This document shows, piece by piece, positions 27,247-35,213 of a stretch of 64,000 bases of DNA. Each line of letters begins with the position of its first letter. Position 1 is the first letter of the stretch. Source of the stretch: Bacteroides sp. Its GTDB lineage: Bacteria > Bacteroidota > Bacteroidia > Bacteroidales > Bacteroidaceae. Made by a program: the position numbers and the translations under genes. The notes under the pieces were generated by a model, which was not told where the DNA came from, made no database searches, and saw only the letters and a program-made list of their open reading frames with translations. The stretch lies in contig JAJQFD010000037.1 of NCBI GenBank assembly GCA_021201335.1, forward strand, positions 62,001 through 126,000. Direction: 5' to 3'.

Positions 27247-28479
27247 ATGAAAACAATTAAAGATTTTGGTTCAACCTACAAAGAACGTGTAGAAAATGCT
27301 ATTCTGAAACTACAATCAGGAAAAGGTATTCTTATGGTAGATGACGAAGACAGGGAAAACGAAGGAGATATTATATTTCCTGCCCAAACTGTAACCGTCA
27401 AAGATATTGCATTAATGATTCGGGAATGCAGTGGAATTATTTGCCTGTGTCTCACTCCCGAAAGATGCGACCAACTTGGTTTATTTCCGATGGCAGGTCG
27501 TAATACCAGCAAAAATCAAACAGCTTTCACCATTTCTATTGAAGCAAAGGAAGGTGTTACGACAGGTGTTTCAGCGGCAGACCGTCTACAAACCATCCGG
27601 ACAGCCATTGCTCGGAATGCAACGCCGGAGCATCTGGCTCATCCCGGCCATGTCTTTCCCTTAATGGCAAAAGAAAATGGAGTAGTTGAACGAAGAGGTC
27701 ATACCGAAGCAAGTATCGATCTGGTAAAATTGGCTGGATTAGGTGATACTGCGGTGTTATGCGAATTGACAAATGATGACGGAACCATGGCAAAAATGCC
27801 GGAAATTATCCATTTTGCCGGGCAACATGATATGGCAGTCGTATCAGTGGACGATATTTGTAAATACCGGACGCTTTTAAATGACAGAATAGTTATCAGA
27901 AGAGAAAAGGCTAAATTACCCACACGGTATGGTAATTTTGAAACGGTCGCCTTTAAGCAACAATCCAGTCATCTGGAACATATAGCTTTGATAAAGGGAG
28001 AATGGCAAAGTAATGAACCGGTTTTAATAAGGATTCATTCTTCGTGCGCAACCGGGGATATATTCGGTTCCACCCGCTGTGATTGTGGAGAACAACTTCA
28101 CCAGTCGATAAAGATGATTGAAGCAGAAGGAAAGGGTGCCGTTATTTATCTGAATCAGGAAGGGCGTGGAATAGGTCTTTGCAATAAAATATCTGCATAT
28201 AAACTTCAGGATGAAGGCATGGATACTGTAGAGGCTAATCTGGCTTTAGGTTTCCATGCGGATGAAAGGGATTATGGGATAGGTGCCTGTATTTTGAGAG
28301 AATTAGGTATTTATAATGTCAGGCTGATAACTAATAACCCGGACAAGGTTTCTTCGTTGGAGGAATATGGTATTAAAGTAACAGAAATAGTGCCCATAGA
28401 AACAGAAATTAATGGGTATAATAGATTTTATATGGAAACTAAGAAAAATAAGATGGGACATTTGTTGCACACTGTTTGA
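27247..28479 (+). CDS. ribBA: RibBA: 3,4-dihydroxy-2-butanone-4-phosphate synthase / GTP cyclohydrolase II
   Basis: A 410-residue bifunctional enzyme from ATG 27247 (MKTIKDFGSTYKERVENAIL). The N-terminal RibB domain has MVDDEDRENEGD (metal and substrate-binding acids) and the HPGHVFPL and RRGHTEAS segments. The C-terminal RibA domain has RIHSSCATGDIFGSTRCDCG with the three zinc-binding Cys, YLNQEGRGIGL and LTNNPDKV. It makes both precursors of riboflavin (from ribulose-5-phosphate and from GTP). A longer in-frame start at 27172 would enter the leader between riboswitch and gene and is unlikely. It is controlled by the FMN riboswitch and ends with its own terminator, a self-contained unit inside a conjugative element. 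Confidence 0.93.
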   Translation: MKTIKDFGSTYKERVENAILKLQSGKGILMVDDEDRENEGDIIFPAQTVTVKDIALMIRECSGIICLCLTPERCDQLGLFPMAGRNTSKNQTAFTISIEAKEGVTTGVSAADRLQTIRTAIARNATPEHLAHPGHVFPLMAKENGVVERRGHTEASIDLVKLAGLGDTAVLCELTNDDGTMAKMPEIIHFAGQHDMAVVSVDDICKYRTLLNDRIVIRREKAKLPTRYGNFETVAFKQQSSHLEHIALIKGEWQSNEPVLIRIHSSCATGDIFGSTRCDCGEQLHQSIKMIEAEGKGAVIYLNQEGRGIGLCNKISAYKLQDEGMDTVEANLALGFHADERDYGIGACILRELGIYNVRLITNNPDKVSSLEEYGIKVTEIVPIETEINGYNRFYMETKKNKMGHLLHTV

Positions 28480-28532
28480 AATTATTTCCGGCAGATAATT
28501 CAGGATATTAAAAAGTTGGGCTTAATTAATAT

Positions 28533-28567
28533 AAAGACGAAATCAATAAAATGGTTTCGTCTTTTTT
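28533..28567 (+). terminator. Rho-independent terminator after ribBA
   Basis: AAAGACGAAA and TTTCGTCTTT form a 10-bp stem with a 12-nt loop followed by more T residues, 54 nt after the ribBA stop. Confidence 0.85.
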
Positions 28568-28729
28568 AGTAAACTACACTGTCTTCTATAATTCTCTTTA
28601 TTAGTCTCTCCCGATGCAACATGATGACACCCGGTGTAACACATCGTCATGCTTGTAAATCAACCAACTAACCCATATATATTCGCGGTCGAATTCATTT
28701 TTATGTATCACTTTTTAAATGTTTCGACA

Positions 28730-29026
28730 ATGAAAAAAAGATTTGTATTTTCGGCAGTTTTGCTGCTGAGTGTACTGGGTGCGTTTGCCCAGGGAAACGG
28801 TATGGCGGGGATTAGTGAGGCAACCAGTATGGTAAGCTCTTATTTTGACCCGGCTACCAAATTGATTTATGCGGTGGGTGCGGTTATCGGACTCATTGGG
28901 GGAGTGAAAGTTTACTCCAAGTTCTCATCCGGCGACCCGGATACTTCCAAAACGGCGGCTTCGTGGTTCGGTGCCTGTATCTTCCTGATTGTAGCAGCTA
29001 CCATCCTCAGATCATTCTTCCTGTAA
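28730..29026 (+). CDS. traE: TraE, DUF4134 (VirB2-like pilin candidate)
   Basis: From ATG 28730 (98 residues) the protein begins MKKRFVFSAVLLLSVLGAFA with signal-peptide cleavage after AQG. It then has two membrane helices around YAVGAVIGLIGGVKVY and ACIFLIVAATILRSFFL, the build of DUF4134/TraE of Bacteroides conjugative transposons and similar in shape to VirB2 pilins. It starts the traEFG part of ICE 1, 3 nt before traF. A longer start at 28649 is in frame but adds no signal peptide. The upstream neighbour is not traD as usual but the ribBA cargo. Confidence 0.85.
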   Translation: MKKRFVFSAVLLLSVLGAFAQGNGMAGISEATSMVSSYFDPATKLIYAVGAVIGLIGGVKVYSKFSSGDPDTSKTAASWFGACIFLIVAATILRSFFL

Positions 29027-29029
29027 GCT

Positions 29030-29362
29030 ATGGCGGAATATTCGATTAACAAAGGGATTGGGCGCAACGCTGAATTTAAAGGGCTCAAAAGTCAATACCT
29101 GTTCATTTTTGCCGGAGGGCTGCTGGGAGTATTCGTCCTTTTCGTGGTAATGTACATGATAGGTATCGACCAGATGGTCTGCATCATTTTCGGTGTTATC
29201 TCGGCTTCGGTTCTTGTCTGGGGAACCTTCCACCTGAATGAAAAGTACGGTGAGTATGGGTTACTCAAATTACAGGCCTTACGTAACCATCCCCGGTTTA
29301 TCATCAACCGCAAGCAGATTCCTTCCTTATTTATCCGTAACATCAAAAGGAAAGCGGCATGA
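29030..29362 (+). CDS. traF: TraF, DUF4133 (VirB3-like)
   Basis: A 110-residue protein, MAEYSINKGIGRNAEFKGLK, with two closely spaced membrane helices (LFIFAGGLLGVFVLFVVMYM and MVCIIFGVISASVLVWGTF) and a basic C-terminus (HPRFIINRKQIP). This is DUF4133, the VirB3-like inner-membrane partner of the TraG ATPase. It overlaps traG by 4 nt and follows traE by 3 nt, so the three are one translational unit. Complete. Confidence 0.85.
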   Translation: MAEYSINKGIGRNAEFKGLKSQYLFIFAGGLLGVFVLFVVMYMIGIDQMVCIIFGVISASVLVWGTFHLNEKYGEYGLLKLQALRNHPRFIINRKQIPSLFIRNIKRKAA

Positions 29363-31857
29363 GGAATGTATTGAAAGCAGCTACATTGGAAAGCAAGTTT
29401 CCCCTTTTGTCTGTGGAGCATGACTGTATTATATCCAAAGATGCGGACATCACCGTGGGATACAAAGTAGAATTACCTGAACTTTTTACGGTTACTTCAC
29501 CGGAGTACGAAGCCATCCATTCTGCGTGGTTGAAAGCGGTTAAGGTATTGCCGAACTATTCTATCGTTCACAAACAGGATTGGTTTATCGAAGAAAGTTA
29601 TACACCAGATATTCAGAAAGATGAAATGAGTTTCCTGTCGCGTTCATTCGAGCGGCATTTTAACGAACGTCCGTTTCTGAATCATACCTGTTACCTCTTC
29701 TTGACCAAGACAACAAAGGAGCGCAGCCGTACTCAAAGCAACTTCAATGCCCTGACCAGAGGCTTTATCATCCCGAAGGAAATGCAGGATAAGGATACGG
29801 CTATTAAATTCCTCGAAAGCTGTGAGCAGTTTGAACGAATTATCAATGACAGCGGTTTTATTACTATTACCCGGCTGGGTAATGATGAGATTGTAGGGAC
29901 TGAGAATGAAGTGGGTATTATCGAAAAATACTTTTCCCTCAGTCAGGAAAATACGACCTGTTTACAGGATATAGAACTGGCTCCCGGAGAAATGAAAATC
30001 GGTGATAAATACCTCTGCCTGCATACGCTTTCCGATCCGGAAGATTTGCCCGGCACAGTAAAATCCGATATTCGTTACGAAAGGCTATCTACAGACCGTA
30101 GCGATTGCAGGCTTTGTTTTGCTGCTCCGGTAGGAGTCTTATTAACGTGCAACCATGTGTATAACCAGTATCTTTTCATTGATGACAGTGCGGAAAACCT
30201 GAAAAGATTTGAGAAGCAGGCACGCAATATGCATTCTTTGTCGAGATATAGCCGCAGCAACCAGATAAACCGGCAGTGGATTGAAGAATATCTGAATGAA
30301 GCACATTCGTTAGGACTTACTTCCATCCGTGCCCATTGCAATGTAATAGCCTGGTCGGATGACAAAGAAGAACTGAAACGGATCAAGAATGATGTGGGCA
30401 GCCAGCTTGCCCTTATGGAATGTAAGCCGAGGTATAACACGGTTGATACGCCTACGCTTTTTGGGGCAGGTATTCCCGGTAATGAAGCTGATTTCCCGGC
30501 AGAGGAGAGCTTTTATACGTTTATCGAACAGGCTTTATGCTTTTTCGTGGAAGAAACCAATTACAAAAGTTCTCCGTCTCCATTCGGAATAAAGATGGTC
30601 GACAGACTTACCGGAAAACCTCTGCATTTGGATATATCGGATTTACCGATGAAACGTGGGATCATCACCAACAGGAATAAGTTTATACTCGGACCTTCGG
30701 GCAGTGGAAAGTCTTTCTTCACCAACCACATGGTCAGGCAGTACTACGAGCAGGGAACACACGTGCTTTTGGTAGATACCGGTAATTCCTATCAAGGACT
30801 ATGTAATCTTATTCATGCGAAAACCGGAGGCGATGACGGTATTTACATGACCTATCTGGAAGATGATCCGATTTCATTTAATCCGTTCTATACCGAAGAT
30901 GGGGTTTTCGACATTGAAAAGAAAGAATCTATCAAAACGTTGATACTCACTTTATGGAAAAGGGATGACGAACCACCGACCAGAGCGGAAGAAGTTGCAC
31001 TCTCCAATGCGGTAAATTTGTACCTTGACAAAATCAGGAATAACAAGAAGATTATACCGTCTTTCAATACCTTTTATGAGTTCGTGAAAAAAGACTATCA
31101 AAAGATATTGGAAACGAAGAATACCCGCGAAAAAGATTTTGATGTACATAATTTCCTCAATGTTCTGGAACCGTATTACAAAGGCGGCGAATATGATTTC
31201 CTCTTGAATTCCGACAAGCAGCTCGACCTATTGAGCAAACGGTTTATAGTCTTTGAATTGGATAATATCAAGGATAACAAAGTGCTTTTTCCCATAGTTA
31301 CGATTATCATTATGGAAACCTTTATCAACAAGATGAGAAGGCTGAAAGGTATTCGTAAGATGATACTTTTGGAAGAGGCATGGAAGGCCATCAGCAAGGA
31401 AGGGATGGCGGAATACCTGAAGTATTTATTTAAAACAGTCAGGAAGTTTTTTGGAGAGGCGGTAGTGGTAACGCAGGAAGTGGAGGATATTATTTCTTCT
31501 CCGATTGTCAAGGAAACCATTATCAATAATGCCGATTGCAAAATCCTACTGGATCAACGGAAGTACGTCAACAAATTCGACTCCATTCAAACGCTTTTAG
31601 GTCTGACCGAAAAGGAACGGGCACAGATCCTTTCTATCAATATGGCGAACAATCCGTCAAGACGGTACAAAGAATTCTGGATAGGTTTGGGAGGCATTCA
31701 GTCGGCTATCTATGCCACAGAAGTAAGCCTTGAAGAATATTATTGTTACACCACAGAAGAAACCGAAAAATTGGAATTATTCCGTCTTACCGAAAAACTC
31801 GGCGGAAACATAGAACTTGCCATTAAACAACTGGCCGAAAGCAAACTGTCAGAGTAA
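29359..31857 (+). CDS. traG: TraG, VirB4-like conjugation ATPase (ICE 1 copy)
   Basis: An 832-residue protein with an N-terminal TraG-type domain (DADITVGYKVELPELF) and the P-loop ATPase domain: Walker A LGPSGSGKSFFTNHMVRQYY at about residues 446-465, then THVLLVDTGNSYQGLC, and Walker B MILLEEAWKAISKEG near 675. The C-terminal region has DQRKYVNKFDSIQTLLGL. It powers assembly and substrate transfer in the type IV secretion channel, as VirB4 does. It is complete, unlike the genes after it. A paralogue (same motif order, partly different residues) lies at 61.9-64.0 kb in ICE 2. Its operon partners traI and most of traJ are deleted. Confidence 0.9.
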   Translation: MRNVLKAATLESKFPLLSVEHDCIISKDADITVGYKVELPELFTVTSPEYEAIHSAWLKAVKVLPNYSIVHKQDWFIEESYTPDIQKDEMSFLSRSFERHFNERPFLNHTCYLFLTKTTKERSRTQSNFNALTRGFIIPKEMQDKDTAIKFLESCEQFERIINDSGFITITRLGNDEIVGTENEVGIIEKYFSLSQENTTCLQDIELAPGEMKIGDKYLCLHTLSDPEDLPGTVKSDIRYERLSTDRSDCRLCFAAPVGVLLTCNHVYNQYLFIDDSAENLKRFEKQARNMHSLSRYSRSNQINRQWIEEYLNEAHSLGLTSIRAHCNVIAWSDDKEELKRIKNDVGSQLALMECKPRYNTVDTPTLFGAGIPGNEADFPAEESFYTFIEQALCFFVEETNYKSSPSPFGIKMVDRLTGKPLHLDISDLPMKRGIITNRNKFILGPSGSGKSFFTNHMVRQYYEQGTHVLLVDTGNSYQGLCNLIHAKTGGDDGIYMTYLEDDPISFNPFYTEDGVFDIEKKESIKTLILTLWKRDDEPPTRAEEVALSNAVNLYLDKIRNNKKIIPSFNTFYEFVKKDYQKILETKNTREKDFDVHNFLNVLEPYYKGGEYDFLLNSDKQLDLLSKRFIVFELDNIKDNKVLFPIVTIIIMETFINKMRRLKGIRKMILLEEAWKAISKEGMAEYLKYLFKTVRKFFGEAVVVTQEVEDIISSPIVKETIINNADCKILLDQRKYVNKFDSIQTLLGLTEKERAQILSINMANNPSRRYKEFWIGLGGIQSAIYATEVSLEEYYCYTTEETEKLELFRLTEKLGGNIELAIKQLAESKLSE

Positions 31858-31871
31858 TCACATTCATTTTT

Positions 31872-32054
31872 ATGATCATCGGTATCGTCGGCTACTTCAC
31901 CGTTCCGACCGTTGCCAACTGGATCATATCTGCGGGAGGTATGGGTAATTATGGTAAGAATGTCAACCAGACGGCGACCAAAGCCGGTTCTCTGGCAGCA
32001 GGTGCGGCCGGAGCAGCAGCCGGAAATATTGCCGGAAGACTTTTGAAACGATAA
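31872..32054 (+). pseudogene. traJ: TraJ C-terminal remnant
   Basis: Sixty codons, MIIGIVGYFTVPTVANWIIS and then GGMGNYGKNVNQTATKAGSL with a Gly/Ala-rich end (AGRLLKR). This matches the last segment of the ICE 2 TraJ at 59.4 kb (IIGIIGYFTVPTVAGWIIQA, AGRLLGKK). The other about 270 residues (most membrane helices of this VirB6-like protein) and the whole traI are absent. The reading frame is open a few codons upstream into the traG stop region, so the deletion joined the traG end to traJ. Confidence 0.8.
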
Positions 32055-32069
32055 AAACTACTTATTCAA

Positions 32070-32285
32070 ATGGAATTTAAATCATTAAACAATATCGAAT
32101 CGAGTTTCAGGCAACTCCGCTTGTTCAGCATCATTTTTCTGGTGATGTGTTCGGGTGTAATGTGTTTTGCCGTATGGAAGGCATACGAGTTTGCCGAAGC
32201 ACAGCGACAGAAAATATATGTGTTGGATGACGGTAAATCGCTCATGCTTGCACTTTCGCAGGACTTATCGCAAAACCGCCCTGTT
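32070..32285 (+). pseudogene. traK: TraK N-terminal remnant
   Basis: The frame from ATG 32070 (MEFKSLNNIESSFRQLRLFS) matches the ICE 2 TraK at 58.8-59.4 kb up to LALSQDLSQNRPV (about residue 72), including the N-terminal membrane helix and YEFAEAQRQKIYV. After that the homology stops abruptly near 32285 and the remaining codons are unrelated. TraK is a VirB8-like channel protein. The rest of traK and traL to traQ of ICE 1 are missing, so this is a deletion or rearrangement end. Confidence 0.8.
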
Positions 32286-32344
32286 TCTATCATATCGCGT
32301 CGCCCGTTCATCGCATATTTTTCCTGTCTATATAGATGCCACAA

Positions 32345-32404
32345 AATCGACCGTATTATTCACCCAAAAAACACGGTCGATTCACCTAAATAATACGGTC
32401 GATT
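32345..32404. repeat. Perfect 14-bp inverted repeat with an extra half-copy
   Basis: AATCGACCGTATTA (32345-32358) and TAATACGGTCGATT (32391-32404) are exact inverted copies; a third partial copy, ACGGTCGATT, is at 32373-32382 in the same orientation as the right arm. The right arm runs into TTTTTT. It sits just after the traK break point. It could be a terminator-like hairpin or the trace of a mobile repeat end. Confidence 0.75.
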
Positions 32405-32433
32405 TTTTACTCTTTCCCATCCACACACAAAAA

Positions 32434-32475
32434 CTCCCCTGCCGATACCCATATATATAAAGTATGACAGGGGAG
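32434..32475 (-). terminator. Rho-independent terminator of the HU-like gene
   Basis: CTCCCCTG and CAGGGGAG form an 8-bp stem. Read on the minus strand the stem is followed by TTTTTG, 26 nt after the stop of the minus-strand HU-like gene. Confidence 0.75.
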
Positions 32476-32500
32476 CAAAACCCTTATGCTAACCGTCGGA

Positions 32501-32920
32501 CTATCCGTTCTTCTTCGCTTCCTTCCTCGCTTTGACAGACAATACCCGCTCGAAAGTATGGTCGCTCACGGAAGTGCGAACCATACGTCCGGGACGAAAA
32601 TGTAACTTCACACCCCGGATGCAGCCGACGTTGAATTCTTCTTTCGTGGCGGCTCCTGAGCTGGAAATCTGATACTGGAACTTACCGAAATCGGCCAGGC
32701 TCACGCAATCGCCGTCGGCCAGATGTTCGCCGATTTTGTAGAAAAGGGCGAAGATGGCATTGAGCATGTCCCCTTCGGTGAGGCTACTGGAATAGGAGGT
32801 TTCGCGGGCGAGACGGTAAACGTCTACTTCCTCGCGCGTCTGACTGCGGGCGTAGATTCTCTTCGGTTCTTCGGGGCGCAGTGGGTTTCTTAATTCTGCA
32901 AGACTGTACTTTAAACTCAT
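32501..32920 (-). CDS. HU family DNA-binding protein
   Basis: A 139-residue HU-like protein: MSLKYSLAELRNPLRPEEPK, then YARSQTREEVDVYRLARETS, an HU core LTEGDMLNAIFALFYKIGEH and DCVSLADFGKFQYQISS, and VKLHFRPGRMVRTSV near the end. This longer Bacteroidetes type carries an N-terminal extension before the HU fold. It acts in nucleoid organisation or local regulation. Convincing promoter and terminator elements surround it, so it is a complete single-gene unit. The C-terminus is basic (KARKEAKKNG). Confidence 0.8.
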   Translation of the reverse strand: MSLKYSLAELRNPLRPEEPKRIYARSQTREEVDVYRLARETSYSSSLTEGDMLNAIFALFYKIGEHLADGDCVSLADFGKFQYQISSSGAATKEEFNVGCIRGVKLHFRPGRMVRTSVSDHTFERVLSVKARKEAKKNG

Positions 32921-32979
32921 ACTGATAATTTTTTTAAGGTAAATGATTCTTTTTTAATTGATTATATAAAGGTTTGCAG

Positions 32980-32987
32980 CAAAGGTA
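32980..32987 (-). promoter_or_regulatory. Bacteroides-type -7 box for the HU-like gene
   Basis: On the minus strand TACCTTTG (TAnnTTTG) lies 60 nt upstream of the ATG at 32920. It is part of one copy of the 13-mer GTTTGCAGCAAAG on the plus strand, the same 13-mer that is repeated three times further upstream. Confidence 0.55.
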
Positions 32988-33039
32988 AGAGACAGGGGTG
33001 GCATAACATGTCGTAGGGTAGGATAGATCCAATCCAACT

Positions 33040-33168
33040 GTAGAGACGCATATTTGCGTCTCATGAAATCAGGAATGATGAAATCGTAAATGATGGATGG
33101 GCATATGGGCGGATGACGGCGGATTTGATACGGATGCGTATATTTGAGACGCAAATATGCGTCTCTAC
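33040..33168. repeat. 129-bp element bounded by perfect 23-bp inverted repeats
   Basis: Left arm 33040-33062 and right arm 33146-33168 are exact reverse complements. Each arm starts GTAGAGACGC and is itself a small hairpin (GAGACGC, 6-nt AT spacer, GCGTCTC). The 83 nt between them hold no gene. GTAGAGACGC palindromes of this kind are seen as dispersed intergenic repeats in bacteria; here the pair forms a MITE-like unit in a gap of over 500 nt. Confidence 0.8.
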
Positions 33169-33203
33169 GGGGTGTTTTTAGGAATTGGCAAAGCGTGATT
33201 TGT

Positions 33204-33262
33204 GTTTGCAGCAAAGTGTGGCTTGCGTTTGCGGCAAAGAGAGAGTGACGTTTGCGGCAAAG
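33204..33262. repeat. Three direct copies of a 13-mer GTTTGC(A/G)GCAAAG
   Basis: Copies at 33204-33216, 33227-33239 and 33250-33262 are spaced exactly 23 bp apart (start to start); a fourth copy at 32972-32984 overlaps the HU gene promoter. The 13-mer is partly palindromic. The regular 23-bp step and the promoter copy suggest protein binding sites or slipped copies of a promoter piece. The rest of 32921-33437 holds no other gene. Confidence 0.7.
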
Positions 33263-33402
33263 GGAAAGCGAGCGTTAGTATACATTTTCAGGCACACCGC
33301 TAGTTTTTAATCAGTCGTTTTATTTCTTAATCAATAAAATGGTTATTACAATCATTTTGTAATTTTGTATTATTAAAATTATTAATACTTAATTTATACT
33401 GT

Positions 33403-33410
33403 TATATTTG
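33403..33410 (+). promoter_or_regulatory. Bacteroides-type -7 box for the TcmP gene
   Basis: TATATTTG (TAnnTTTG) followed by TGAG, 28 nt before the ATG at 33438, within a very AT-rich stretch. Confidence 0.55.
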
Positions 33411-33437
33411 TGAGATTGTGGTAATTAATAGTAGATT

Positions 33438-34379
33438 ATGGCTAAAAGTACACGCATTGATATCAAAGAACAAGAGAATACTCTATGTCTTAGAAAATGT
33501 AATAAAGAAAAGCGAAAGGAAGTTACAGAAGAAGATTTATGTACGGAAACAATTTCCGTAATTGATCAATTACCCATTAGATGCGTGGGAGCATGGGCCA
33601 TTCAGAAGATTCATCATTTAGCCCAATATTTTACAATTTTCTCTCTTGGAATGAAAAATAAATGGGATGGAAAAATTAATTATATTGAAATTTGTAGTGG
33701 TCCGGGAAGATGTATAAATAGATCAACCGGATTTGAATTTAATGGAACTTCATTATGCATAATTCAAAATGATGCTTGTAAATATCTTAATAAAGCCATG
33801 TTTTTCGATTATAATCCGAGAGTTATCGAAATTTTAAATTCCCGTATTGCAGCAAACAATACCCAAAATGCTTTAGCTTTAATTGGAGATTATAATAATC
33901 CAGATAAAATATGTGCTGACATCATTCAAGCAACTAGAGGAATAGGATTAAATCTTGTTTTTATTGATCCGACAGATTGTAGTGTTCCTTTCTCATTAAT
34001 TAGGGCTTTGAAAAGTCGCTTAAAAAAAATAGATTTTATCATCAATATTGCTGTTGGTACGGATTTTAATCGTAATATAAAGAAGGCAATTGATACTCCT
34101 GATACACACCAAAATGTTATCAATAAATATAAATCTTTTTTGGGATCTGATGCTTTCTTTAATAACCCTCTTATAAAGACAGCTTCCCAAAAAGATTTAC
34201 GTCGTATGTTCAGAGAGGCATATCTTGATAGCTTAAGAGAAATAGGATATCAACACTTCGATTTTAAGCATATTGAAAATTATTATGATTTGGTTTTTGC
34301 CTCATCTCATGAAAAGGGAATAGAATTTTGGCAGAAAGCAAATAAAATACATTATGATGGACAACGCCAGCTTTTTTGA
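33438..34379 (+). CDS. tcmP: Three-Cys-motif partner protein TcmP
   Basis: A 313-residue protein of the TcmP family: IDQLPIRCVGAWAIQKIHHL (KH..L..YF), then INYIEICSGPGRCIN (family motif near residue 80-90), FFDYNPRVIEIL, LVFIDPTDCSVPF and, at the end, YYDLVFASSHEKGIEFW. TcmP proteins have a methyltransferase-like Rossmann core and occur beside a small radical-SAM-like protein with the three-Cys motif, as here (12 nt downstream). The pair's activity is not established; its patchy distribution and neighbours suggest genome defence or RNA/DNA modification. The gene is AT-rich and intact. Confidence 0.8.
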   Translation: MAKSTRIDIKEQENTLCLRKCNKEKRKEVTEEDLCTETISVIDQLPIRCVGAWAIQKIHHLAQYFTIFSLGMKNKWDGKINYIEICSGPGRCINRSTGFEFNGTSLCIIQNDACKYLNKAMFFDYNPRVIEILNSRIAANNTQNALALIGDYNNPDKICADIIQATRGIGLNLVFIDPTDCSVPFSLIRALKSRLKKIDFIINIAVGTDFNRNIKKAIDTPDTHQNVINKYKSFLGSDAFFNNPLIKTASQKDLRRMFREAYLDSLREIGYQHFDFKHIENYYDLVFASSHEKGIEFWQKANKIHYDGQRQLF

Positions 34380-34391
34380 TACTTTTGCAGT

Positions 34392-35192
34392 ATGAAAGAA
34401 AATGTAAAACAAGTTTTTGGAACTTATGAATGGGCTGTAGAAAATGCTAATTTCATCAATGGTTGTAGTAACAACTGCAAGTATTGTTATAGCCGTGAGA
34501 TGGCAATAAGATTCAAAAGAAAAACTTCAGAGAACTGGAGTACCGAAGAGATAAATTATAATCAATTTAATAAAAAGATTAAGAAGGTTGACGGCTTTAT
34601 AATGTTTCCATCGAGCCATGATATAACGCCAGTAAATCTTCCCAGCACAATTATTTTCTTGAAGAAACTTTTAGAAGCAAAAAACAATATTTTAATTGTA
34701 TCAAAACCTCACTTTGAAGTAATTCAATCTATTTGTAATAACTTTTCGCAATATAAAAAACACATTCTTTTCAGGTTTACAATTGGCTCTAAAAACAATG
34801 AAACCTTAAATTTTTGGGAACCAGGAGCCCCAAATTATGAAGAGAGAAAAAGATGTTTAATATATGCTTATGAAAATGGATTTGAAACAAGTATATCTTG
34901 TGAGCCTATGTTAGATAGAAATACAGTGAATCTTATTTCAGATCTACAAGATTATGTTACTGATTTTATTTGGATTGGAAAAGCAAACTTTCTTCTTCGA
35001 AGGTTAACTATGAATGGTATAACAGATTCCGAAACCATAGAACGAGCTGAAAAGCTCATGAACTCGCAATCAGACAGTAATATTAAAATGTTATATAGGA
35101 AATTAAAAGATAATCCGAAAATCAAATGGAAAGAAAGTATTAAAAGGGTGCTTAATTTAGAAATATCGACTGTTAAAGGACTTGATGAATAA
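34392..35192 (+). CDS. Three-Cys-motif radical SAM-like protein (DUF5131-like), TcmP partner
   Basis: A 266-residue protein with the radical SAM cluster motif CSNNCKYCYS (CxxxCxxC, about residues 25-34), after VKQVFGTYEWAVENANFI. Further landmarks are FIMFPSSHDITP, ILIVSKPHFEVIQ, LFRFTIGS and TSISCEPMLD, matching the TIM-barrel order of the DUF5131/Gp37-Gp68-like group. It presumably binds a 4Fe-4S cluster and S-adenosylmethionine and acts with TcmP. It is the second gene of this operon and the next gene, abiH-like, follows after 21 nt. Substrate unknown. Confidence 0.8.
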   Translation: MKENVKQVFGTYEWAVENANFINGCSNNCKYCYSREMAIRFKRKTSENWSTEEINYNQFNKKIKKVDGFIMFPSSHDITPVNLPSTIIFLKKLLEAKNNILIVSKPHFEVIQSICNNFSQYKKHILFRFTIGSKNNETLNFWEPGAPNYEERKRCLIYAYENGFETSISCEPMLDRNTVNLISDLQDYVTDFIWIGKANFLLRRLTMNGITDSETIERAEKLMNSQSDSNIKMLYRKLKDNPKIKWKESIKRVLNLEISTVKGLDE

Positions 35193-35213
35193 GATTGAAT
35201 TTAAAAACTTTTT

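Noticed and set aside
28609..28655. Imperfect palindrome around ACACCCGGTGT before traE as an operator
   Set aside because: Only the central 10 bp pair well; too weak to call without relatives.
33040..33262. CRISPR array
   Set aside because: The repeats are inverted or 13 bp with 10-bp spacing, far too short and few for CRISPR, and no cas genes are near.
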